Assembly (NCBI GenBank): GCA_037074615.1
Contig: CM073557.1
Span: 8,758,501-8,822,500 of the forward strand
Direction of reading: 5' to 3'
Source: Leucaena leucocephala
Taxonomy: Eukaryota > Streptophyta > Magnoliopsida > Fabales > Fabaceae
DNA length: 64,000 nt
Of the stretch, positions 11,313-23,300 are shown piece after piece (the stretch's first letter is position 1; each line of letters opens with the position of its first letter). A program made the position numbers and the translations under genes. Under the pieces are notes generated by a model. That model was not told the DNA's origin. It saw only the letters and a program-made list of their open reading frames with translations, and did not search any database.

Positions 11313-14300
11313 TCAGTGTGAACTGTCAGAAACCCAGCCTGAGACAATACCATCATCTACTGGTTTCGGACCGCCGCAAGACCTTGAAACTGATTCGAAA
11401 AGCTTTTCGATTTCAGGGGCACATCTTATGAAGGATCGATTCCAGAAGTTATATCTAGGGTTCTGGAAATGACAAAAAGCAAGTGCAAATTAAAATTTTG
11501 AAGCCATCACAAGGGAATGAGTATACAAAAGAAAAAAAAAACAGAGAGAAGGTAAGAATACCTTGATCAGCTCAATGAAAGTGATGAGCAGGCCCCATGG
11601 ATGGGGTCTATTAACAATAAGGCGTTCTAACAAGACTCTAGTAATTTGTTCTTGAATAATCTCCTGCCATGTTAAAACATAAAATATTCAGTGAACTATT
11701 TGCTCCCTAATAAGTCTGATAATTTACCATATGAACATATTTCATACACATTACTAGATAATACAACAGAGCTTTTCAAGGGCGAAAATAAACGGAAAAC
11801 CAACAGTTCGACGCTAAGCTACTAGATTTGGGAAAACATCCATAAGATTAAGATATCTTGACATTTCACATGAAAGTTGACTGAACTCTTCTGTTGGGAT
11901 GTCGCCGTTGCATGTGCAAAGAGTACAATGACAAGAATAATTTCAGAACTCCAGAAATTGACAGATGAGGCACACAGAAATGGCTCCCGAAACATGAATG
12001 TCATGTCAGTAATTTTAAAATCGAGGGGCAAAAGTGTCGTTTGGCCATTACCCTAAGGCAGAAAAATACTGGAACAAGGGTATTTTCATTTTTTATTTTT
12101 AAGAAAAAAGTTCAAATAGATTGTCATTCCACAACCATCTGAACCACTAGCAAAGTGAAACAGCACCTATCCCACGGGCATTTTATCCAAAGCATTGTAC
12201 ACGATTAAGCTTAACATAAAAAAAGGTGTCAAAAATATATGTTCACCTGGTTTGATTCAGCAAATAGGTACAGAAGGATAAATGAAAAGTAGTGTGTATG
12301 AGTATTAGGGTAACGTAGTTGATTCGCGATAGCATTCAGGAAAAGGTAGCGCCCCTCAGTGTCCAAGTCCACAATTAGAGTCTTGAAAATATCCAATGCA
12401 GCACCCACAGAAAATACAGACAAAGGAAATGCCCCTGCAGCTGATTGTGCATGGGGAGTTCGTCCCTGCAATTGCTGGATGGCCTGCAAGATAATAGCCC
12501 AAAAAGAAAGAAATAAGAATTTACTTAACGCATGATAATAGCTAAACAGGGATTTACAAGATTCCCAGGGCTGTTGTTAACCAAAATATTCATGTATTTT
12601 TACACCTTTTAGAAGTTTCTATATATTTTTGAGGAGAAAATTCTATGTTAGGTTCAGCATGTTACTTTTATTAATTTCAAATATCCAATCATTTCCCTCA
12701 CTAGCTTATAAAAAGGGTCACAACCTCACTGTTGTAATAAATATATAAAGTTGCAAAAATCATTTTTTCATTATATATAATATTCGCATCAGCTTATTAA
12801 AATATTATAAATCAAATGATTAAGACACTTAGGGGTGGGTCAGGGGGTAAGGATGATGCAGCCTATGGCAGTATACAAGTTACAAAAAAAATCCTAATGT
12901 ATCAAAAACAATCAAACATGAGGGGGGGGGGGGGGGAAATCCGAACAGCACATATCTCTATTGAGTAGTTGATAAATAAACAATTAAACAGCTGAAGATG
13001 ATCTAACAAAATTCTGCACTCTTAAAAATCAACAGGAGTTTATCAAATTGAAATGTTAAAAAATAACGTACCTGCATTCCAACATACAACACAAGTGAGT
13101 TTATCAACGGAACATGGTAACAGGTCCCAGCAGAGGCAGCCTCATTAGGTGAGAGGAGCACCTTCTGCTTTAGTTCAGACAAAAATTGAGAACCCTGCTG
13201 TTTTGTCTGCAGATATTCGATAAATCAATCATGAATCAGTTAGGAGAAAGGAGAGCCAAGAATATAGCAAATTAAAAATTTTAGAACACTTTGGGGAGGA
13301 TGGGGGGAACAGATTATCCTATAAATTCATCATAAAATAAAATCACAAGGCGGGACATTACCTTCAGATATTCATCTACATCAGCCTTCATCTGCTTAGC
13401 TTTAAGTGCTGCATCAACCTCCGAAAAGATTCGAGGGGATAAAGTTATTTCTTGAAGCAAATCAATCTGCAAAGGAAAGCAAAAAGGTAGCTATGTCACA
13501 CGAATACTCAACAGTGACCAAAAATAAAAAGTAGATGAAATGAGATTCCTAATACCTTCAAATTAGGTGTGGATGGATCTGGTAGCCTCATACTACGAGG
13601 AAATGCACTTAGAATAATATTTCGCATTTGTATGCAGCTAGGAGGAATAACATCACAGAAGGTAAAATGATAATCACACAAGAACTCAGGGAAGTCATGA
13701 AGTAGCACTAGGAGCACTCTAAGTGTGCCTTTATAGAGAAAATGAACCTGAACACAAAGGAAAGAGAAGACAGAAAGTATATACAAATAAGATTCAGCAC
13801 GCTTTGAGCATATAGAGAGTAAAGGAATAAGAGAAGGATAAAGTTACAAACCGGCCCTCCAAGTTCAGCATGCCTCAAAAAAGGCTCCATGAACTGGAAC
13901 AAATCCACAAGCAACCTTTGAACGTAAGGCCAGCCTTTCTGACCATTACCAGTCAACATCTTTGGTAAGAAACTCCTATGACTTATCAACTCAAGCCATA
14001 CAAAGCTGTAAAAAATGTTTAAAAAACCATGATATCAGAGAAATATACCATCACAATATCAGACTGGCAGAATTCAAAGGTTGTAAAAAGAATAATATAT
14101 TAATAGTTATGTTGAACGACATCCTTCAGAATGAGGCCGGAAATAAATTTACTTAGGCAGGGAACAACCACAGGAAAAGATAACAAAATAATTCTACACT
14201 CTGTATTGCTTATGGTAAGGTACATTTATACACATATACACATAACGGTATCCCAAATATCATGGGATTTACAGCATGGAACTAGGCACATAATCAGGTA

Positions 14301-17300
14301 GGGAATCATCCTGCAATTAATACATTAATCTTCCTTAATCTCCTACAATCGCTCTCCTTTAATGCCTATTTAATTCCCAATATCTCCTACACTCCCCCTC
14401 AAGTTGGACCATAGATATTTATCATGTCCAACTTGCCAATAAAGTATTCAAACTTGTCTCTAGGTAATCCTTTTGTAAGCATGTCTGCAATTTGTTCTTT
14501 TGTGGGAATGTGCCTGAGGTCAATTGTTCCTTCATCAATCTTTTCTCGTATGAAATGCCTATCTATTTCCACATGTTTCGTTCTATCATGTTGAACTGGA
14601 TTGTGGGACATATTGATGCCTGCCATGTTATCGGAATAAAGTTTAATGGGCAATCCGATTGACATCTTCAATTCTTCCAAAACTCGTTTTATCCACAGCC
14701 CTTCACAAATTCCAAGGGCTATAGATCTAAATTCAGCCTCAGCACTACTTCTGGCAACCACATTCTGTTTCTTACTACGCCACGTAACTAAATTCCCCCA
14801 GACATAGGTGACATAGCCCGAGGTTGATCTTCTGTCTTCCTGGTCTCCTGCCCAATCAGCATCGGTTAGTATTTCCACATTTCTCTTGCTAGACTTCTTG
14901 AATAAGAGGCCTAGCCCGGGAGAACCTTTCAAATATCGGAGAATCCTGTAGACTTCATTGAGATGTCTTTGCTTCGGATGATGGGAATGTTGGCTCACTA
15001 CACTAACAGCATAAGCGATGTCTGGTCTAGTGTGTGACAAATAGATTAATTTCCCAACCATACGCTGGTATTTTCCCATATCCACAGCCTTCCCCATGTC
15101 TTCATCTTCTCTGATTTTATCTGTCCTTATAGGAGTATCACTCGGTCTACACCCTAGCATACCTGTTTCCTCCAAGAGATCCAATATGTATTTCTTCTGT
15201 GAGATGCTAATGCCTTTCATAGATCTAGCTACTTCCATACCTAAGAAGTACTTCATCTCTCCGAGATCTTTCACCTGGAATTCTTTATTTAATGCCCCTT
15301 TGATTCTATCTATCTCGGTTGGATTATCACCGGTAAGGACAATGTCATCCACATATACTGACAAGATCACACTCTTTCCTTCTTGATGTCTGAAGAATAA
15401 GGTGTGATCACTTTGGCCCTGTATGTACCCTTGATCCTTTAGCACCTTAGTAAATCTTTCAAACCATGCCCGAGGAGATTGTTTCAGTCCGTATAATGAC
15501 CTGTTCAGTTTGCACACTTGATTGTGTGTCCTTCCTGGGAATCCTGGAGGCATCTTCATATATACTTCTTCTTTTAGTTCTCCGTTTAAGAAGGCATTTT
15601 TAACATCCATCTGGTGTAGTGGCCAATCTAGGTTTGCGGCAAGGGAGAACAGGATTCTGATGGTGTTTAGTTTGGCAACCGGAGCAAATGTCTCTGTATA
15701 GTCCATTCCATATACTTGGGTGAAACCTTTTGCCACTAACCTAGCTTTATATTTGTCGAGAGTTCCATCAGCACGATACTTTGGAGTGAAAACCCATTTG
15801 CAGCCTACCGCCTTCTTTCCTTTGGGTAGCTCAACTATGTCCCATGTTTTGTTATCTTCAAGGGCCTTCATTTCTTCAGACACAGCCTGTCGCCATTCAG
15901 AACTAGCAAGGGCTTCATGTATGTTTTCTGGTATCTTGATCTGATCAAGGTGAGATACGAAAGCAAAGTGTTTGGATGATAGGGCCTGATAAGAGACAAA
16001 CCTCTCTATAGGATACCTCGTGCAAGTTCTGCGTTGCTTTCGTACTGCTATTGGAAGATCAAGATCATCAGTTGCTTTCTCGTCCATGTCAGGACCTATT
16101 CCCGGATCAGATTCTTGGAGTGTGTCAGGTGCTTGGGATGTATCACCTGTCATGTTTATGTTACGACGGGTATAGACTTGGCCCCATCTGTTAATGTCTT
16201 CCCCTGAACTAATATGTTCTCCCCCTGAACTCGTGTTTTCTTCACTTTCTTTGGGCATGGGCATCCTATCCTCAAGAACATAGATATGATCAGGTTCAAG
16301 GTGAAGGTCTATCTGAGTGGGGGTCTGATGTTCATGCCAATACTCCCCCTGAACTGAGGACAAGGGATAAAAGGGAATAGGTTCATGAAAGGTGACATCA
16401 CATGTGACATAGAGGCGTTTGGAGATGGGGTCAAAACATTTGTACCCCTTTTGGTGTCCAGCAGGGCCGAGATAGACACATTTGACAGCTTTGGGAGCAA
16501 GCTTATGAGTATGATAGAGGTGAACAAATGTAGTGCACCCAAATACCCGTAGAGGTAAGGTATTCTCTAGGTAAGGTAGGCTAAAGTGACGGTGGAGAAC
16601 CTGGAGAGGTGTATGAAAAGACAGTGATTTAGAGGGCATTCGGTTGATCAGGAAAGTAGCAGTGAGGATAGCGTCATCCCAGTAGAAGTTGGGAACATTG
16701 CTACTAAAGAGAAGGGCCCTAGCTGTTTCAAGAAGGTGTCTGTTTTTGCGTTCAGCGATCCCATTTTGTTGAGGACTATGAGGACAAGAGCTCCTGTGAG
16801 TAATACCTTGTTTTTTCAGGAATAGAGATAACGGGTGATTGAAGTATTCAGTGCCATTATCAGTGTGGAGGGTTTGAATCTTGGTATGGAACTGGGTATG
16901 TATCATATGGTAAAAGTCAATAAAGGTTTGGCAGACCTCAGATTTATCCTTTAAGAGGAAAACCCAACTGACCCGAGTGTGATCATCAATGAGAGTCATA
17001 AACCATTTAGAACGAGTACGATTGGGGATACGAGATGGGCCCCACACGTCGCTATGAATGACTGAAAAAGGACTGGATGGACGATAGGTGGTTTTTGGAA
17101 AGGATGTGCGATGGTGTTTAGCAAGTTCACATGAGTCACAATAAAAATAGGAGTCTTTATTTAAACAGATTGAGGGAAACACCTTACACATATATTGTAA
17201 ATTTGGATGCCCTAATCTCTTGTGCCATAATTCCAACTCATTAGCTCGAGGGAGAGACACTTTATTACAGGAATAAGAAATTGGTTTGTGACAGTCATTC

Positions 17301-20300
17301 AGGTAATACAATCCATCAAGCTCCTTAGCAACACCAATCGTCGTTCCCGTGAATAGATACTGAAAAACACAATGAGTTGCAAAGAAATCAGCATGACAGT
17401 TTTCTTGTTTATTCAATTGGCTTACAGATAACAAATTGCACTTTAATTGAGGAACATGCAACACATCTTGAAGGGTCAGTGTAGTTGATACTTTAATGGT
17501 ACCACTGCCAGCTACCAAGGAATCAGAGGCATCAGCAATTTTTACGGCAAGACGAGAGGTGGCAGGAGTATAAGTTGTAAATAAAGAGGCATCGTCAGTC
17601 ATATGATCCGATGCACCAGAATCTACTATCCAACAGGGTCCTGTATGCTTACCTGTAATGGTAGCAAGGGCCTTAAGAAAATTACCTTTCTGGACAATAC
17701 TGGCAGTAGGTTGTTTACGGGACTGATGCTCAAGTGCACTGAGACGCTCCAGAATCTGTGTTAATGGGTCATTAGTAGAGGAACCATGAGTTGGGCCTGC
17801 AGAGTTTAAGCCCATGTGAGAATATTCTGGAATTGGGCCTGTACCAAAGCCCAAAACACTAGAGCCCAAGTTGATCCTGTTGCTGCCGTGGCCTGTTCCT
17901 GTAATAATATCTGAGCCCATCACATGAGGAGAGTGTATTGGGCCTGTTGCAACTCCTGAGCCCATTTGAGGAGCATTGATCTGAGACGCTGCTCCTTCAT
18001 TCATCGAGCCCAGTTCAGCGCAGTGAGCGTCGGCCAGGTGACCCCTTGCTCTCCGCTGTCGAGGTTTCCAGTCAGGCGGTTTTCCGTGGAGATCCCAGCA
18101 GCGATCCTTCGTGTGACCTTGTTTTCTGCAGTGGTCGCAAGTGGGTCGCTCCTTCTTAGCGTCGGTCACCCGTGCAGCAAGTGCCGACGATGTCTCATTA
18201 GCAGCGATGATAGCCGTGGGGAACATAACTTGTCGGCGCGACTCTTCATCTCGCAGGAGGGCGAAGGCTTCAGAGACTGACGGCAGTGGGGAGCGGCTGA
18301 GAAGGCGGCCACGGGCGTCGTCGTAGACAGAGTCCAGGCCGACCAAAAATTCGAACAATCGCTCTTCTTCCATGGATCGTCGATATTCAGTGGCGTCTTC
18401 TGGGTTTTTCCATACCCGATGCTGTAGCATGTCCAATTCCTGCCACAGTGAGTTCTTCTCAAGGTAGTACATATTCAGGGGTCGATGGCCCTGTTTGATT
18501 CCCCAGAGACGAGCACGTAGATCAAACAGCAAGGAAGCATTTGGTCTCTTCCCGTAGGCTTCTTTCACCGCGAGCCAAATTGCTTTTGCTGAAGAGAGAA
18601 ACATAAAGCTCTTCCTGACAGCAGGGAGCATGGAGTTCAGCAACCAGGAAGCCACCAGTGCATTGTCTGATTTCCACCGACGGCGGACACCGTCATCGTC
18701 GGCAGGTGATGGGTCGTTGTGGAGTAAATCAAGCTTTTCCCTGCCATCGAGTGCAAGAAGCATTGATTGGCTCCATTCAACATAATTCTCCCCGGTGAGG
18801 CGTTCTGGTACAATCATGATTGAGGAGCCTTCAAGTGCAGCAACCTTGGGTGGGTTAATTCGCAAAGTTGCGTCAGAGGGGAAGGTAGCGGTGGACTCAA
18901 ATGCAGAAGATCTTTCCGCTTGCTCTGATACCATGTTGAACGACATCCTTCAGAATGAGGCCGGAAATAAATTTACTTAGGCAGGGAACAACCACAGGAA
19001 AAGATAACAAAATAATTCTACACTCTGTATTGCTTATGGTAAGGTACATTTATACACATATACACATAACGGTATCCCAAATATCATGGGATTTACAGCA
19101 TGGAACTAGGCACATAATCAGGTAGGGAATCATCCTGCAATTAATACATTAATCTTCCTTAATCTCCTACAATCGCTCTCCTTTAATGCCTATTTAATTC
19201 CCAATATCTCCTACAAGTTACTTCTTCAAAAAACAACTTCAATGAGCATTTTTTCCAAACAAAAGATAAATATACCAGTATTAGCATAATGAGCAAATAT
19301 TTACAAATCTGAAAAACAGAGTACAGAGAACATACTAGCCTATGGTTACTGGGAAGTGGGAACTACTACGTATTTTTTTTCTATGTTTGGGTCTATTCTA
19401 TATAAGTTAACTCCTGGGGACACTTTTGTATATGTTCTCGTCAGATGCTAATGTAAATTCTCCTAAGTCTTAGGCCTCTCCTCACTTGTGAAGGAATTAG
19501 AACTTCATTCCATAGAATATTTCTCCCAGCCCTTGTTGTGATCTTTCCACATGGTATTAGAGCAACGTGAAAGATCATTCAACTTCTGTGTTTCTCATTC
19601 ATATTCAGAGGCCTTCAATCGCCTCTGTTTTGCGTGAAATCTGGAGCTTCGTTTCTCATTAACCATCCCCAAGTCATCATCATTTGGCTTCAAATCAGAC
19701 CAAATATATCAGGAACCTCCATAGACATCATCTTCTTGCCCAACCCACGAAGCCAGAGTTACAGAACCACCACCACACGCTAACATGCACTGATCAAAGA
19801 ATGCGAGTCCACTCACATGCCAACTAGTGAGGGAACAGCCCCTACCTCTCCACATATTTTCATTTCATGACATACCAAAATGATGGCCATTCTAGTAAAA
19901 CAGGCCTTTTCACGTCACTGCACGATATAAAGGCATAATTTGCATATTCAGTGACTAATTCCTGGTTAAATTTAAGCCACCAACCATGAACCAGACCATA
20001 AGGATGAATAACTCAAAACAATAACATCAAGCACAAATACATGATTTTGTCAAGGAAAAAACTGACAGGCAAAAAATTACTGACTGACGAATCATTGATT
20101 CAGAAATAGCAAATGTTGTTAATGACAACTAAGTGAGAAAGTCAAAACACACAAGCGTAATGCAGAAACAAATGTATGCATACAAGGAAATAATATTCCA
20201 TTACTAAAACTCTTCCAGAACAATAAAGTTAAACAACCAATGGATAATTAATATATTCTAAGTCAAACCTGAATCCAGGAACGTTGAGGGGCTGCAAAGC

Positions 20301-23300
20301 ATGAAATGCATTGGCAAAAGCAGCCAAAATCTGTAGTTTACAAAACAACATTAGTCAAACATGCATGATTGTCTTGAAAATAATGTATGGTTTAGTAGCT
20401 AAACGCTACAAATTGACAATTTACCCAACTAATCAAAACAACTAGAGAAGGGTGTGGGAATATCCTAATATCTAAATTATTAATATTAGGATATTATTGT
20501 TAGAGATATTATTGTTATTATTAGAAACATATCAGATTTGATTTAGGTATAGTTATTAGAGATTTGATTTTATCTTGGTGTATCTCATTTGATTCCCAAG
20601 AACTGTGTATATATATATGAGGCATAAGCCAAAGCAATGATCATTGGACTATTTCAAGACATAATTCTTCATGGTATCAAAGCCAGCGGCCTAAGGACTG
20701 CCACCGAAGTCCGTCAGACGTCTCTGCTTCTGTAGTCCAATCTATATCCAGCCAACGTAGTCGCTGGCTGTGTCCAACAAAAACAGAACCTTACTGTTTC
20801 TCCTTTCCAACCTTCCAAGAGCGTCGTCCACTGCTCTGTTTTTTCCAGCCTCGACAACATCGGTGTTCTGCCCACTGCTCTGTTCTTTCCAGCACCCGAC
20901 AGCATCGTTGTTCTGTTTTTTTTTCTCAACGGAGTCCTCTGTTTTCTGTCTAGCAACGATCTAACCCAGCGCCGTCCACAGTTCCTGCGGCGTCATGATT
21001 CTTTCCCGAGGTCGTGATTCTGTTTCTGTCGCTCTGTTTCTGTTGTGTGTCATGTGCACAGACCAGCAAATCGTGAGCGTTGTGATCTGTCGGGCAAGAC
21101 AATTGTAACTTTAGTTGCTACAGTGCCCCGAGTGCTACAGTACCACCGAGATGCTACAGTACCCCGAGTTGCTACAGTACCTCCATGTCATCTAGTGCAG
21201 TTTTTGATGGCCCATCCAGTGTTCCTGTTTCCATTGTATCCGACAAGCTCACTTTGACAAATTATCAAGATTGGGGCTCAGGCAATAAAACATGCAGTTG
21301 GTGGGCGCGGGAAACTTGCTTATCTGACCGGTGATGTTAAAAAACCAGCGAATGACGCGTCTATTGAGATGCAACAATGGACCATTGATAACCATTTGGT
21401 TTCTTCCTGGCTTATCAACTCCATGTCTCCAACAATCAAACGAAGCTTCATGTATCTACCCACAGCACGGGATATTTGGGTAGCTGTTCGTGACTCTTAT
21501 TCAGTCACTACAGACCATTCCCGCCTGTTCAACCTACAATGTAGTACATGGCGATGCATTCAGGGGACTCGTGGAGTGCACGAATACTGGCTTGATCTCG
21601 TGGCTTTATGGCAAGAACTGGATCTCCTTAACGAAGATGAATGGGATACTCCTACAGACGTCGTTCGAAATTAGAAAAGGATTAAAAATGGGAGAATACT
21701 TCTTTTTCTTGCAGGTTTAAATGATGAATTTGATGCTGTGAGGGCCCGAATTCTCAGCAATACCATACTACCATCACTTCTGGAAACTTATGCTGAGGTA
21801 CGCAGAGAAGAATCTAGGAGGGAAACTATGCCTGTTGAATCCAAACATCCTCTTCTTGAGTCTACGGCCTTTGTTAGCAAACATAATACCCCTGATGCCT
21901 CTAGTAAGACTCGATCCACCTGTGAACATTGCAAGAAAGTGGGACACACTCGTGCAAAAATGCTGGGATATCTATGGTAAGCCAGTTGATTGGAAGCCTC
22001 GTAAAAACAAGCCACGAGCTCACCAAGCCTCAACTGAATCAGCATGTGCACCATCCCCATCTGAGCCATCCACATCCTTCAGTCAGGAGCAACTAAATCA
22101 GATTACACGTATGTTCAGAAGCCTTCAAGCTGAACAACACCCTCACGGATCTGCATCCATGGCTCATAAAGGTATAATTCCCATTGCTTTACATACCTCT
22201 CTTCCTCCATCACAGTGGATTGTGGATACAGGGGCCTCTGATCACATGACATCAAATGAAAAGATGTTTGTCACCTACCATCCCTTAGCAGGAAATAAGA
22301 AAATCACTACTGCTACTGGCACTACTTCACCCATAGCAAGCATCGGTTCTGTAACTATCTCAGATTTTTTACATCTTGAATCAGTACTTCATGTTCCTCA
22401 TTTAGCTTGTAACCTGCTTTCTATTAGCAAATTGACAAAACAAGCAAACTGCTCAACTCATTTTTATTCTACTCATTGTGATTTTCAGGATCTCACATCG
22501 GGGAAGATGATTGGTTCTGCTAAGGAGTATGATGGTCTCTACTGCCTCGACACATCTACCGTGAGTGCATTATGGTCCAAGATCACCACCTCTACACCCA
22601 ACCCTACCTCTGATGAGGAGTCTTTTCTATTATGGCATAAAAGACTAGGTCATCCTAGTGTTCATTATTTACAAAAGTTGTTTCCCCAGTTATCTATCAA
22701 TAAAAGTTCTTTTGTTTGCGATACTTGTGCTTTTGCTAAACATCACCGTGTTTCCTTTCCTCCTATTCCATACAAACCATCTTCTCCCTTCTCCATTATT
22801 CATAGTGATGTATGGGGCCCCTCTAAGATTCCTAATCGCACTCGGACCAAATATTTTGTCACGTTTATTGATGATCATACTCGCATGTGTTGGGTCTATC
22901 TTTTAAAAGATAAATCTGAGGTCCCTAATGTCTTCATCGAATTCTATGGTTTTGTCCAAAACCAATTCCATACCTCTGTCAAAGTCCTTTACACCGATAA
23001 TGGCACTGAATACTTCAATAACTCCCTTCACGCTTTCTTGTATGCTAAAGGAATTGTTCATCATAGCAGTTGTCCCTATAGTCTTCAGCAAAATGGGGTT
23101 GCGGAACGAAAAAATAAACATATTCTTGAGGTTGCTAGGGCTCTCTTATTTCAGTGTCATGTTCCTTTGTTTTATTGGGGGGATGCCATCCAGACCGCTA
23201 TTCAGCTCATTAATCGTCTTCCTAGTCGTATTCTTTCCTTCACGTCTCCCATTGCAGAATTACAAAAAACCCACGATGTCTCTCACTTACAGTCTTCTCT

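Larger units (their letters stand above)
14110..19215 (-). mobile_element. Complete Ty1/copia element in NOT1 intron 44
   Basis: A 5,106-bp element on the minus strand, the same sense as NOT1, inserted in intron 44. It has two 282-bp LTRs (TG...CA) that I read as identical, a perfect AGTTA target duplication, a tRNA-iMet primer site, a purine tract and one uninterrupted gag-pol frame. Identical LTRs mean a recent insertion. Everything needed for autonomous transposition appears present. Its compact size and short LTRs fit Ale/Retrofit- or Ivana-like copia lineages, but I cannot assign one. It is related to the truncated element at 20453-24590: same primer type, the same 16 nt preceding the 3' LTR, and similar protease/integrase. 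Confidence 0.97.

Noticed and set aside
13962..14156. Plus-strand ORF at the copia left border
   Set aside because: Spans a NOT1 exon edge, intron and LTR; its tail recurs at 18795-18980 only because the LTR is repeated.
15096..18326. Several plus-strand ORFs opposite the intact copia
   Set aside because: All lie antisense to the 1,511-residue gag-pol frame and have no recognisable domains.
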